From: Aureimonas sp. OT7
GTDB lineage: Bacteria > Pseudomonadota > Alphaproteobacteria > Rhizobiales > Rhizobiaceae
Direction of reading: 5' to 3'
DNA length: 64,000 bases
Assembly (NCBI RefSeq): GCF_014844055.1
Contig: NZ_CP062167.1
Span: 186,001 to 250,000 of the forward strand
Below the pieces are notes generated by a model. That model saw nothing but the letters and a program-made list of their open reading frames with translations, ran no database searches and was not told where the DNA came from. Position 1 is the stretch's first letter. Every line of letters starts with the position of its first letter. The translations under genes and the position numbers were made by a program. Shown piece by piece: positions 56,201-64,000 of the stretch.

Positions 56201-57210
56201 TTCAGCCCCTCCAGCCATTCCGCGATCGCCATGACCTCATTCTGCGGGATCATGCCGAAGGCCGGCATCTCCACGCCTTGCTTGACGTGGCCCGGCGCCG
56301 CGATGAAGGCAGCCAGATTGTCGACGCTCATTTCCAGCGTTCCAGCGCCCAGCGTGCCGCGTCCGCCGACATGGGTCAGGTCCGGCCCGACGCCGCCCTC
56401 GGCCTGTGTGCCGCGCACCGCGTGGCAGGCGCCGCATCCATTGGCCATGAAGGCATCCCGGCCGGTGCCCCCCGAAGGATCCGCCGGTCGGCCTTGGGCG
56501 TCGACATAGGCGGCGAAGGCATCCCTGGAGACGACCCTGACGCGAAATGCCATCTGGGCATGGGCCGTACCGCAGAATTCAGCGCAGACGCCGTTGAACA
56601 CGCCTTCGCGCGTTGGCTCCAGCACCAGCCGGTTGACCCGGCCGGGGATCATGTCGACCTTGCCGCCCAGCGCCGGCACCCAGAAGGAGTGGATCACGTC
56701 CGGGCTGCCGAGAAGCAGTTCGGTCCGCACGCCGACCGGCAGCCACAGCTCGTTGGCGCTCTCGACGCCGGCGCGCGGCAGGGCGCGCTGCACGCCGGGC
56801 TCGGCGGGCGTGTCGTAGAAGATCCGCCACCAGAAACGCTCGCCGGAAACGGCGATCCGCATGCCCTCCCCCTCGCGCCGCAGCTCCGGCATCAGCCACA
56901 GGCCGAAGGCGAGCAGAAGGGTCAGGGTCACGACGGGAAAGGCAACGCCGCCCCACACGATCAGGCGGACCCCGGCGCGTTCGCGATGGGCGCCAGGATG
57001 GGCGCGCGTGGCATAGATGCTGATGGCGATGACGAAGAGCCAGATCAGAACCGCGCCACCCAGCATCCAGAAGAACAGGGCGTTGACGGCGGCGGACTCG
57101 GTTCCGGCGGACAGGAAGGTCGATTGCGGGCTGCCGCAGCCGCCAAGGCCGGCCAGCATGGCGCCTGTCAGCGCGCAGAGTCCGAGTGTGTGCTGTCTTT
57201 GTCCTGGCAT
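56197..57210 (-). CDS. coxB: Cytochrome c oxidase subunit II with fused cytochrome c domain (caa3 type)
   Basis: A 337-residue protein: a lipoprotein-type signal (GLGGCGSPQ), two membrane helices, a CuA cupredoxin domain (IHSFWVPALGGKVDMIPG; CuA site GVCAEFCGTAHAQMAF) and a C-terminal haem c domain (ANGCGACHAVRGT with Met in VEMPAFGMIPQ). This is the caa3 subunit II that accepts electrons and passes them to subunit I. The ATG at 57210 is selected to fit the signal sequence. First gene of the oxidase operon, divergent from the LacI-type regulator. Confidence 0.93.
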   Translation of the reverse strand: MPGQRQHTLGLCALTGAMLAGLGGCGSPQSTFLSAGTESAAVNALFFWMLGGAVLIWLFVIAISIYATRAHPGAHRERAGVRLIVWGGVAFPVVTLTLLLAFGLWLMPELRREGEGMRIAVSGERFWWRIFYDTPAEPGVQRALPRAGVESANELWLPVGVRTELLLGSPDVIHSFWVPALGGKVDMIPGRVNRLVLEPTREGVFNGVCAEFCGTAHAQMAFRVRVVSRDAFAAYVDAQGRPADPSGGTGRDAFMANGCGACHAVRGTQAEGGVGPDLTHVGGRGTLGAGTLEMSVDNLAAFIAAPGHVKQGVEMPAFGMIPQNEVMAIAEWLEGLK

Positions 57211-57348
57211 GCGCGCCCGATGATCCCCGTCTCGTGATCGAAAATAGCGCCATGTCACGATCCGGCGAGATGCTGGAACGGCTCCAGATCGTCCGTGTGG
57301 TGGACAAAGTGTGAAAGCAACTTTACCTGCCCGCCGCGAGGCGTATGA

Positions 57349-57362
57349 TTGGATCGATCCAA
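57349..57362 (+). promoter_or_regulatory. LacI-family operator O1 (palindrome upstream of the regulator)
   Basis: A perfect palindrome TTGGATCGATCCAA, 46 bases before the regulator start. It shares the core TTrGATCGATCyAA with the second palindrome at 58450-58475, supporting autoregulation by the LacI-type protein. Confidence 0.75.
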
Positions 57363-57407
57363 CCGCAAATGAAACGTCGGTGGTCCCATCGTTTCGGGAG
57401 GCGACGG

Positions 57408-58436
57408 GTGAGTGAAAGATCCAAGGCAGGGCGCGTTCCGACGCTTGTCGATGTCGCCGCCGAGGCAGGCGTATCGCGCGCGACGGCGTCGCTTGTGCTG
57501 CGCGGCAGCAAGGCGATCACGCCCGCCACGCGCAGCCGCGTCGAAGCGGCCATGCAGGCCCTTGGATACGTCTACAATCGGAACGCGGCAAGGCTGCGCG
57601 CGCACAGTACGCAGACCGTCGGCGTGATCCTGCCCAACCTGACCAATCCGTTCTTCGCAACCCTTCTGGCGGGTGTGGAATCGCAGGTGGAACCGGAAGG
57701 GTTTTCGGTCCTTTTGGGCAATTGCAACGAGGATCCCGACCGCCAGGATCTCTTCATCAACCGCATGCGGGAAAACGGCGTCGACGGCTTCATCGTCTGT
57801 CCGGCCGACCGGACCGAGCGCGCCTCCCTGCAGCGACTGACCGACCATGCGATCCCGCTGGTGCAGATCCTGCGCAGGGTCGACGGGGCGGACAGCGACT
57901 TTGCCGGCGTCGACTTCAAGGCGTTGACGGCGGATGTCGTCCAGCGTCTTGTCGCCCTCGGCCACAGGCGCATCGCCTTCGTCTCGGGCAATATGGATCA
58001 CAGCGTCCAGCGCGAGCGTATACAAGGGTTCCGCGCTGGCATGAAGGCGGCCGGGCTCGACCCGTTCCTCATCATGTCCATTCCGCTCACGCATGCGGAC
58101 GGACGCGCCAGCGCCCCTTTCCTGATGCAACGCACCAGCCCGCCGACGGCCATCCTGTGCTTTAACGACGTGGTCGCGCTGGGTCTTCATCGCGGACTCC
58201 AGGACCTTGGCCTGGTCATCGGCCGGGACGTATCCCTGGTCGGCATCGACAATGTCGCCGAATGCGACCTGATGGTGCCGGGCCTCGCTTCGGTCGAAAC
58301 CGCGCCCTTCCGCATCGGGGCGGCGGCCGGCGAACTTTTCCTGCGGCGTCTTGCCACGCCGGAAGCGCCCACCAGCGCCAGGCTGGAAGAGACGGCATTC
58401 GTGCCGCGTCCGTCCTGCGGACCGGTTGCGCCTTGA
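57408..58436 (+). CDS. LacI-family transcriptional regulator
   Basis: A 342-residue regulator with an N-terminal helix-turn-helix (PTLVDVAAEAGVSRATASLVLRGSKAI) and hinge, then a periplasmic-binding-like effector domain (TVGVILPNLTNPFFATLLAGVE, GHRRIAFVSGN, PTAILCFNDVVALGLHRGL). A GTG start with GGGAGG seven bases upstream is preferred over an ATG 21 codons earlier, which would read through the operator. It probably represses itself and the adjacent importer operon. The effector is unknown. Confidence 0.92.
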   Translation: MSERSKAGRVPTLVDVAAEAGVSRATASLVLRGSKAITPATRSRVEAAMQALGYVYNRNAARLRAHSTQTVGVILPNLTNPFFATLLAGVESQVEPEGFSVLLGNCNEDPDRQDLFINRMRENGVDGFIVCPADRTERASLQRLTDHAIPLVQILRRVDGADSDFAGVDFKALTADVVQRLVALGHRRIAFVSGNMDHSVQRERIQGFRAGMKAAGLDPFLIMSIPLTHADGRASAPFLMQRTSPPTAILCFNDVVALGLHRGLQDLGLVIGRDVSLVGIDNVAECDLMVPGLASVETAPFRIGAAAGELFLRRLATPEAPTSARLEETAFVPRPSCGPVAP

Positions 58437-58449
58437 CGACAGCCCGAAA

Positions 58450-58475
58450 ACGTCGTTAGATCGATCTAACGACGT
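58450..58475 (+). promoter_or_regulatory. LacI-family operator O2 (26-bp perfect palindrome)
   Basis: A perfect 26-base palindrome centred on TTAGATCGATCTAA, between the regulator stop and the importer operon, 56 bases before the first permease. Same core as O1. A terminator role is less likely because no T-tract follows. Confidence 0.8.
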
Positions 58476-58531
58476 GACGGCCGGCGCGGTTGGGAGACCG
58501 CTCATCTTCTGGCTTCGCTGGGGAGGAAACG

Positions 58532-59200
58532 GTGTACCAGCTCAATTTCGCGCCCGTATTCGACAACATGGACCGGCTTCTGGCCGGCGCCTGGACCACG
58601 GTGCAACTGTCCTTTTGGGCCATGGTCATCGGTCTGGTGGTGTCCGTCGCCTGCGCGGTCGGCAAGCTGGCCGGGCCACGGCCGCTGCGATGGGTAATCG
58701 ACCTCTACATTGAAGTCATCCGCAATACGCCGTTCCTGGTCCAGATATTCTTCATCTATTTCGCCCTGCCGTCGCTGGGCATCCGCTTCTCTCCCAACAC
58801 GGCGGCGCTGGTGGCGCTGGTGGTCAATGTGGGCGCCTATGCCACGGAGATCATCCGGGCCGGCATCGAGTCCATCCAGAAGGGCCAGGTCGAGGCGGGC
58901 GTGGCGCTGGGGCTCTCGCGCCCGCAGATCTTCCGCTACATCGTCATCAAGCCGGCCCTGCGCACGGTCTATCCGGCGCTGACCAGCCAGTTCATCTATC
59001 TGATGCTGAACACCAGCGTCGTCTCGGTCATCTCGGCGACGGACCTTGCCGCGGCGGGCAACGACATCCAGTCGCAGACCTTCACCGCCTTCGAGGTCTA
59101 CCTGGTGATCACCGGCATCTATCTTCTGTTGTCGCTGGCCTTTTCGGGGCTGTTCAGCCTCGTGCAGCGGCTCGCCTTCAACTATCCGCTGAGCCGCTGA
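58532..59200 (+). CDS. ABC transporter permease, polar amino-acid type (1)
   Basis: A 222-residue HisM/GlnP-type permease with five hydrophobic segments. The EAA loop, which contacts the ATPase, reads VEAGVALGLSRPQIFRYIVIKPALR. A GTG start with GGGGAGGAAACG directly upstream is preferred to an earlier in-frame ATG. First structural gene of the operon, downstream of operator O2. The substrate cannot be told from sequence. Confidence 0.9.
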   Translation: MYQLNFAPVFDNMDRLLAGAWTTVQLSFWAMVIGLVVSVACAVGKLAGPRPLRWVIDLYIEVIRNTPFLVQIFFIYFALPSLGIRFSPNTAALVALVVNVGAYATEIIRAGIESIQKGQVEAGVALGLSRPQIFRYIVIKPALRTVYPALTSQFIYLMLNTSVVSVISATDLAAAGNDIQSQTFTAFEVYLVITGIYLLLSLAFSGLFSLVQRLAFNYPLSR

Positions 59201-59213
59201 GGAGGACGCCGCC

Positions 59214-59870
59214 ATGATCCGCCCCTTCGGCATCAACGAAGCCTGGTTCATCTTCACCGCCATCCAGTGGACGCTTGCGCTGTCGGCCGTCGCCTTTGCG
59301 GGCGGGGCCGTCGGCGGGCTGCTGGTCGCGCTGGCGCGCGTGTCCAGGAGCCGCCTGCTGAACGTCCCGGCGCTGGCCTTCATCCGGCTGTTCCAGGGCA
59401 CGCCGCTGCTCATGCAGCTCTTCCTGACCTATTTCGGCCTGCGCATGCTCGGCCTTGGCCTGGGCCCGTGGACGGCCGCCGCCATCGCGCTGACGCTCCA
59501 TGCCTCCGCCTTCCTCGGGGAAATCTGGCGCGGCTGCATCGAGGCCGTGCCCGAAGGGCAGAGCGAGGCCAGCTGGGCGCTCGGCCTCTCCTATTTCGAC
59601 AGGATGCAGTCGGTTGTCCTGCCGCAGGCGGCGCGCATCGCGGTGGCGCCCACCGTCGGCTTCCTGGTGCAGCTGATCAAGGGGACGTCGCTGGCCTCCA
59701 TCATCGGCTTCGTCGAATTGATGCGCGCCGGGCAGATCGTCAACAACGCGACCTTCTCGCCTTTCAAGGTCTATGGCCTCGTCGCGCTCATCTATTTCTT
59801 CCTGTGCTGGCCGCTGTCGATCCTGGCGCGGCGCATGGAAGGCCGCTACGCCGCCATGGCCAAGCGCTGA
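59214..59870 (+). CDS. ABC transporter permease, polar amino-acid type (2)
   Basis: A 218-residue permease of the same family: FIRLFQGTPLLMQLFLTYFGLRM, and the EAA loop GQSEASWALGLSYFDRMQSVVLPQAARI. It pairs with the preceding permease to form the heterodimeric membrane channel. A GGAGGACGCC ribosome site lies before the ATG, 13 bases after the previous stop. Confidence 0.92.
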   Translation: MIRPFGINEAWFIFTAIQWTLALSAVAFAGGAVGGLLVALARVSRSRLLNVPALAFIRLFQGTPLLMQLFLTYFGLRMLGLGLGPWTAAAIALTLHASAFLGEIWRGCIEAVPEGQSEASWALGLSYFDRMQSVVLPQAARIAVAPTVGFLVQLIKGTSLASIIGFVELMRAGQIVNNATFSPFKVYGLVALIYFFLCWPLSILARRMEGRYAAMAKR

Positions 59871-59883
59871 CCCTTTGCAACCG

Positions 59884-59903
59884 GGCCCGGCAGGCGCCGG
59901 GCC
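59884..59903 (+). other. Intercistronic hairpin before the binding-protein gene
   Basis: A perfect stem GGCCCGGC-AGGC-GCCGGGCC between the second permease and the solute-binding protein. Such hairpins commonly stabilise or adjust levels of the binding-protein message; it is not followed by a T-tract. Confidence 0.6.
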
Positions 59904-59925
59904 GAACCAACCCGGGAGGTATTTC

Positions 59926-60729
59926 ATGAACACGTTCGCAAAGGCTTTCGCCGCCGGTTTCACGGCGCTGATCGCATGCACGACCGCACTCGCGCCGGCC
60001 AAGGCGCAGACGGTGGAGGAGATCAAGCAGCGCGGCACCGTCAACATCGGCATGCTGGTGGATTTCCCGCCCTTCGGCATCCTGGACCTCAATGGCCAGC
60101 CCGACGGCTACGACGCCGACGTGTCGAAGCTCCTGGCCGAAGACCTCGGCGTGGAGGTGAACATCGTTCCGGTGACGGGACCGAACCGTATTCCCTATCT
60201 CCTGTCATCGCAGGTCGACGTCCTCGTCGCCTCGCTCGGCATCTCGCCCGAGCGCGCGCAGCAGGTGGACTTCTCGCAGCCCTACGCCGGTATCGAGATC
60301 TTCGTTTTCGGTGACAAGGACGTCGCCGTGGCGGATGCCGCGGCCCTCGCCGGCAAGAATATCGGCGTCGCCCGCGCCTCGACGCAGGATGTCGCGGTGA
60401 CGGCCATCGCGCCCGAGGGCGCCACGATCCAGCGTTTCGACGACGATGCGTCAGCCGTACAGGCCCTTCTGTCGGGGCAGGTGCCGTTGATCGGCGTATC
60501 CAATGTCGTGATCGCCCAGATCCAGCAGACGGCGCCCGACCGCTTCGACGAGAAGTTCAGCCTGCGCCAGCAGGTGCAGGGCATCGCCACCCGCAAGGGT
60601 TCGGACGAGTTCCTTGCCTATGTGAACGACTTCATCAAGCGCAAGAAGGAAGACGGTTCGCTGAACGAGATCCACGAAAAGTGGCTCCAGCAGCCTCTGC
60701 CCGACTTCATCGCGCAGGCTTCGGAATAA
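59926..60729 (+). CDS. ABC transporter substrate-binding protein, family 3 type
   Basis: A 267-residue periplasmic protein: a signal peptide ([21 protein letters not shown]) and an SBP_bac_3 domain with [73 protein letters not shown] and [12 protein letters not shown]. It delivers a small polar solute to the two permeases. Pairing with a 2-hydroxyacid dehydrogenase hints at an amino- or hydroxy-acid substrate, which is inference. Confidence 0.93.
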   Translation: MNTFAKAFAAGFTALIACTTALAPAKAQTVEEIKQRGTVNIGMLVDFPPFGILDLNGQPDGYDADVSKLLAEDLGVEVNIVPVTGPNRIPYLLSSQVDVLVASLGISPERAQQVDFSQPYAGIEIFVFGDKDVAVADAAALAGKNIGVARASTQDVAVTAIAPEGATIQRFDDDASAVQALLSGQVPLIGVSNVVIAQIQQTAPDRFDEKFSLRQQVQGIATRKGSDEFLAYVNDFIKRKKEDGSLNEIHEKWLQQPLPDFIAQASE

Positions 60730-60761
60730 TCGTGGCGGACGCCGCCGGGGAGGATCGGATC

Positions 60762-61523
60762 ATGACTGAAGAAAGCGGCCCGGACACCGCCTCCCAGGCG
60801 GTCGTCATGGAGCATGTGGAAAAATACTACGGCGATTTCCATGCCCTGAAGGACATCAACCTCGATGTCGCCAAGGGCGAGAAGATCGTGCTGTGCGGCC
60901 CGTCCGGATCGGGCAAGTCGACACTCATCCGGTGCATCAACCAGCTCGAACCCGTGCGCTCCGGCAGGATCGTGGTGGACGGGATCGAGCTGACCGCCGG
61001 TCCGAAGAACGTCGAGGCCATCCGCCGCGAGGTCGGCATGGTGTTCCAGCAGTTCAATCTGTTTCCGCACATGACCGTGCTGGAAAACTGCATCCTCGCG
61101 CCGATGAAGGTGCGCGGCACCAAGCGCGCCGAGGCGGAAGAGATCGCCCGCAAATACCTGGCGCGCGTCCGCATTCCGGAGCAGGCCGACAAGTATCCGG
61201 CGCAGCTTTCGGGCGGCCAGCAGCAGCGCGTGGCCATTGCCCGCGCGCTGTGCATGAACCCGCGCATCATGCTGTTCGACGAGCCCACATCCGCCCTCGA
61301 CCCGGAGATGGTCAAGGAGGTGCTCGACACGATGATCGACCTCGCCAACGAAGGCATGACGATGCTCTGCGTCACGCATGAGATGGGCTTCGCGCGGCAG
61401 GTGGCCGACCGCATCATCTTCATGGACAAGGGCGAGATCGTCGAGATCGGCACGCCCGACACCTTCTTCGACAACCCCCGGGAAGAACGCACCCGCGCCT
61501 TCCTCGGCCAGATTTCCCACTGA
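60762..61523 (+). CDS. ABC transporter ATP-binding protein, polar amino-acid type
   Basis: A 253-residue GlnQ-type ATPase: Walker [11 protein letters not shown]-loop [16 protein letters not shown], signature [15 protein letters not shown], Walker [15 protein letters not shown] and the switch His in CVTHEMGFA. It energises the importer formed by the preceding genes, with GGAGGATCGG upstream of the ATG. Confidence 0.95.
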   Translation: MTEESGPDTASQAVVMEHVEKYYGDFHALKDINLDVAKGEKIVLCGPSGSGKSTLIRCINQLEPVRSGRIVVDGIELTAGPKNVEAIRREVGMVFQQFNLFPHMTVLENCILAPMKVRGTKRAEAEEIARKYLARVRIPEQADKYPAQLSGGQQQRVAIARALCMNPRIMLFDEPTSALDPEMVKEVLDTMIDLANEGMTMLCVTHEMGFARQVADRIIFMDKGEIVEIGTPDTFFDNPREERTRAFLGQISH

Positions 61524-61531
61524 GACCTGCC

Positions 61532-62503
61532 ATGAAACCCGCCATTCTTCTGGTCGAGCCGATGATGGATGCCATCGAGCGCGAACTCGATGCCGCCTAT
61601 ACCGTGCACCGCCTGTATGACGCTTCGCAGCAGACCCGCATCCAGTCGGAACTCGGCACCATCCGTGCGGTGGTGACCGGGGGCGGCACGGGGCTGTCCG
61701 CCGAATGGGTCGCCCGGCTGCCGGCACTCGGCCTTATCGCCATCAACGGCGTCGGAACCGACAAGGTGGATCTGGCCGAAACGGCCCGGCGCGGCATTCA
61801 TGTGTCGACCACGCCCGGAGTGCTGACCGGCGATGTCGCGGACATGGCAATGGCCCTTTTGCTGGCGGTGCTGCGCCGCATCGTCGACGGCGACCGGATG
61901 GTGCGGGAGGGACGATGGGCATCCGGCGGCAAGCTGCCGCTCGGCACGCGGCTCGGGGGGCGCAAGCTCGGCATTCTCGGCCTCGGCCAGATCGGGCGCG
62001 CCATCGCCCGGCGGGCTGAGGCCTTCGATGCCGACATTCTTTATTGGAACCGCTCGGATATCGAGACCCCGTCAAACTGGACGAGGGCCGAGACGCCGGA
62101 ACGGCTGGCCGCCCGGTCGGACATCCTCGTGGCAGCGGTGGCCGCGACGCCACAGACGGAAAATATCGTATCCGCAGCCGTCCTCGAGGCGCTCGGCGGC
62201 GTCGGGATCTTCGTCAACGTGGCGCGCGGCAACGTGGTGGACGAGGCCGCTCTCCTCCACGCGCTCCAGAATGGCGGCATCGCGGCAGCGGGCCTCGACG
62301 TCTTCCGCAACGAGCCGACGATCGACCCGGCCTTCGCAAGCCTCGACACCGTCGTGCTGGCACCGCATCAGGGCAGCGCCACCGTGGCCACCCGCGAGGA
62401 CATGGGCCGGCTGGTGCTGGCAAACCTTGCCGATCACTTTGCCGGGCGCACGCCGCAGACCTCGGTCAATGCCGATAGAATCAAGGAGACCCGCAGCGCA
62501 TGA
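61532..62503 (+). CDS. D-2-hydroxyacid dehydrogenase family protein
   Basis: A 323-residue NAD(P)-dependent dehydrogenase of the GRHPR/hydroxypyruvate reductase type: INGVGTDKVDLAETARRGIHVSTTPGVLTGDVADMA, the Rossmann motif LGILGLGQIGRAIARRAEAF, the catalytic Arg in VNVARGNVVDEAALLHAL, Glu in VFRNEPTIDP and His in VLAPHQGSATVATREDM. It probably reduces or oxidises a 2-oxo/2-hydroxy acid from the imported compound. Starts eight bases after the ATPase gene. Confidence 0.9.
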   Translation: MKPAILLVEPMMDAIERELDAAYTVHRLYDASQQTRIQSELGTIRAVVTGGGTGLSAEWVARLPALGLIAINGVGTDKVDLAETARRGIHVSTTPGVLTGDVADMAMALLLAVLRRIVDGDRMVREGRWASGGKLPLGTRLGGRKLGILGLGQIGRAIARRAEAFDADILYWNRSDIETPSNWTRAETPERLAARSDILVAAVAATPQTENIVSAAVLEALGGVGIFVNVARGNVVDEAALLHALQNGGIAAAGLDVFRNEPTIDPAFASLDTVVLAPHQGSATVATREDMGRLVLANLADHFAGRTPQTSVNADRIKETRSA

Positions 62504-62817
62504 TCGTCCGCCAGGCATTCTTTCGCGGCACCATCGCCGCCGGCCGCGAGGCCGAGTTCCGTGCCTTCGTGCAGGACCGGCTCAAGCCGCTGTGGCTGAC
62601 CTTCCCGGGGCTGGTGGACCTTCGCATCCAGTTCGAGACGGCGCGTGACGAGGGCGCGGAACCGATCCCGCTGGCCCTGGCGATGGTGTTTCCCGACGCC
62701 GAGGCCCTGGCCGCGGCACTCCAGGCGCCCATCCGCTTCGAGAGCCGGGGCGTGACGGCCGAGCTGATGCAGATGTTCGATGGCCGGATCGAGCACCACG
62801 TCTTCGACGCGGGCTGA
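62500..62817 (+). CDS. Small dimeric alpha/beta-barrel-like protein
   Basis: A 105-residue protein: MIVRQAFFRGTIAAGREAEF, PLALAMVFPDAEALAAALQAP and a C-terminal FDGRIEHHVFDAG, the beta-alpha-beta layout of dimeric ferredoxin-like barrel proteins (ABM/EthD-like). The start overlaps the dehydrogenase stop (ATGA), so it is the last gene of the operon. It may bind the same metabolite; no catalytic residue can be assigned. Confidence 0.7.
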   Translation: MIVRQAFFRGTIAAGREAEFRAFVQDRLKPLWLTFPGLVDLRIQFETARDEGAEPIPLALAMVFPDAEALAAALQAPIRFESRGVTAELMQMFDGRIEHHVFDAG

Positions 62818-62850
62818 TCGTCCCGCCCCCGGAATGGGCGATGGCCTGAC

Positions 62851-64000
62851 TCAATCTCCGGTCCGGGCGGCGGTGTCGTAGGACCAGCCCCATTTGGTGA
62901 TCTCGGGCATGTCCTCGCCATACTCGCGCGTGTAGCGCTCGTGCTCTTCCAGTTTGCGCCGGAACAGCTCCACCGCGCCGGACGCGCGGTCGGCCAGGCC
63001 CGGTACGCGGCGGATGGCCTCGAGCGCCAGGTGAAACCGGTCCAGACCGTTCATGACCACCATGTCGAAGGGCGTTGTCGTGGTCCCCTCCTCCACGAAG
63101 CCGCGCACATGCATGTTGGCGTGGTTCGTCCGGGCATAGGTCAGGCGATGGATGAGGTAGGGATAGCCGTGATAGGCGAAGATGACCGGCTTGTCCGTGG
63201 TGAAGAGCGCGTTGAAATCCGCGTCGTCGAGGCCGTGCGGATGGGCAGATCGCGGTTGCAGCGCCATCAGGTCCACCACGTTGACGACCCGGATCTTCAG
63301 GTCGGGCACATGCTGGCGTAAGAGATCCACGGCGGCCAGCGACTCCATCGTCGGAACGTCCCCGGCCGACGCCATCACCACATCCGGCTCGCCGCCGTCC
63401 TCGGTGCCGGCCCAGTCCCAGATGCCGATACCGGCCTCGCAATGGCGCACCGCAGCGTCCATCGACAGCCATTGCGGCGCCGGCTGCTTGCCGGCGACGA
63501 TGACGTTGATCCGGTCGTAGGTCCGCAGGCAGTGATCCGTGACCCAGAGAAGCGTATTGGCGTCCGGCGGAAGATAGATGCGAACGATGTCGGCCTTCTT
63601 GTTGGCCACGAGGTCGACGAAGCCGGGGTCCTGGTGGCTGAATCCGTTATGGTCCTGCCGCCAGACGTGGCTGGTCAGAAGATAGTTCAACGACGAGATC
63701 GGGGCGCGCCATTCCAGCTCGCGCGAGACCTTCAGCCATTTGGCATGCTGGTTGAACATCGAATCCACGATGTGGATGAACGCTTCGTAGCATGAGAACA
63801 GCCCGTGGCGACCGGTCAAAAGATATCCTTCGAGCCAGCCCTGACAGCAATGCTCGGACAGGATTTCCATGACCCGGCCCTCCGGCGCCAGATGGACGTC
63901 ATAGGGCTTCAATTGCTCCATCCAGGCCCGATCCGTCACGTCGAAGACGGCGTCCAGCCGGTTCGACGCGGTCTCGTCCGGACCGAACAGGCGAAAATTC
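62851..64000 (-). CDS. Phosphoketolase, C-terminal part (5' end outside window)
   Basis: At least 383 residues, reading leftward from beyond the right edge. It matches the C-terminal half of the XFP (xylulose-5-phosphate/fructose-6-phosphate) phosphoketolase: [100 protein letters not shown] and [15 protein letters not shown]. The enzyme splits xylulose 5-phosphate with phosphate into acetyl phosphate and glyceraldehyde 3-phosphate using thiamine diphosphate. Convergent with the importer operon. Confidence 0.93.
   Translation of the reverse strand, partial: NFRLFGPDETASNRLDAVFDVTDRAWMEQLKPYDVHLAPEGRVMEILSEHCCQGWLEGYLLTGRHGLFSCYEAFIHIVDSMFNQHAKWLKVSRELEWRAPISSLNYLLTSHVWRQDHNGFSHQDPGFVDLVANKKADIVRIYLPPDANTLLWVTDHCLRTYDRINVIVAGKQPAPQWLSMDAAVRHCEAGIGIWDWAGTEDGGEPDVVMASAGDVPTMESLAAVDLLRQHVPDLKIRVVNVVDLMALQPRSAHPHGLDDADFNALFTTDKPVIFAYHGYPYLIHRLTYARTNHANMHVRGFVEEGTTTTPFDMVVMNGLDRFHLALEAIRRVPGLADRASGAVELFRRKLEEHERYTREYGEDMPEITKWGWSYDTAARTGD

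Noticed and set aside
58450..58475. Terminator for the LacI-type gene
   Set aside because: The structure is a perfect palindrome without loop or T-tract and shares its core with the palindrome upstream of the same gene, so an operator is the better reading.

Overview
The window looks like high-GC alphaproteobacterial DNA, most likely from the order Hyphomicrobiales (Rhizobiales). Reasons are the rhizobial-style ParB-like/ArdC/DUF2958 plasmid or ICE backbone, DUF1488 and DUF992 proteins, a GTTC-N7-GTTC SOS box, and an imuA-imuB-dnaE2 cassette. It has two parts. Bases 1 to about 39.7 kb are accessory DNA ending at an initiator tRNA gene. From about 39.9 kb onward the genes are ordinary chromosomal housekeeping and metabolic genes.

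Accessory part, left to right. (1) 1-2.27 kb and 14.99-15.9 kb are mobile-element backbone: a ParB-like protein (runs off the left edge), a DUF2958 protein and an ardC anti-restriction gene. That ardC is split in two by a 12.7-kb element at 2273-14988. Removing the element and one copy of the 6-bp flanking repeat GGCGAC restores a single in-frame ardC of 319 codons. (2) The element carries a mercury operon (merR divergent from merT-merP-merF-merBA-reductase, with a natural MerB-MerA fusion), its own intact ardC, and a four-gene transposition operon: three overlapping tyrosine recombinase genes plus a small TnpC-like helix-turn-helix protein. (3) An IS1182-family insertion sequence lies at about 15.9-17.4 kb. 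(4) 17.8-23.6 kb is a stress cluster. A tightly overlapping operon of seven mostly unknown genes ends in a transglutaminase-like protein and runs divergently from a CIRCE-controlled groES-groEL pair, which is followed by three small proteins. (5) 25.1-31.7 kb is an SOS mutagenesis and repair block: dnaE2-imuB-imuA divergent from an SRAP (HMCES/YedK) gene, with a LexA-type box between them. (6) 31.8-37.6 kb holds a Hachiman anti-phage system (HamA/HamB), a secreted nuclease and a TacAT toxin-antitoxin pair. (7) A large serine recombinase ends inside the antisense strand of the tRNA-fMet gene, marking the probable right boundary of the island.

Chromosomal part: fadD; panB-panC; an RsmC-like methyltransferase with an RsuA-like pseudouridine synthase; gnd; a LemA plus two TPM-domain proteins; a DUF992 protein; the glutathione-dependent formaldehyde pathway (adhC, fghA); a caa3-type terminal oxidase cluster (coxB with fused cytochrome c, a fused coxA-coxC, a small membrane protein and a tri-haem cytochrome c); a LacI-type regulator with two matching palindromic operators beside a polar amino-acid-type ABC importer, a 2-hydroxyacid dehydrogenase and a small barrel protein; and the C-terminal part of a phosphoketolase at the right edge.

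All assignments come from reading the sequence. No database search was run, so names rest on recognised motifs, lengths and gene order.
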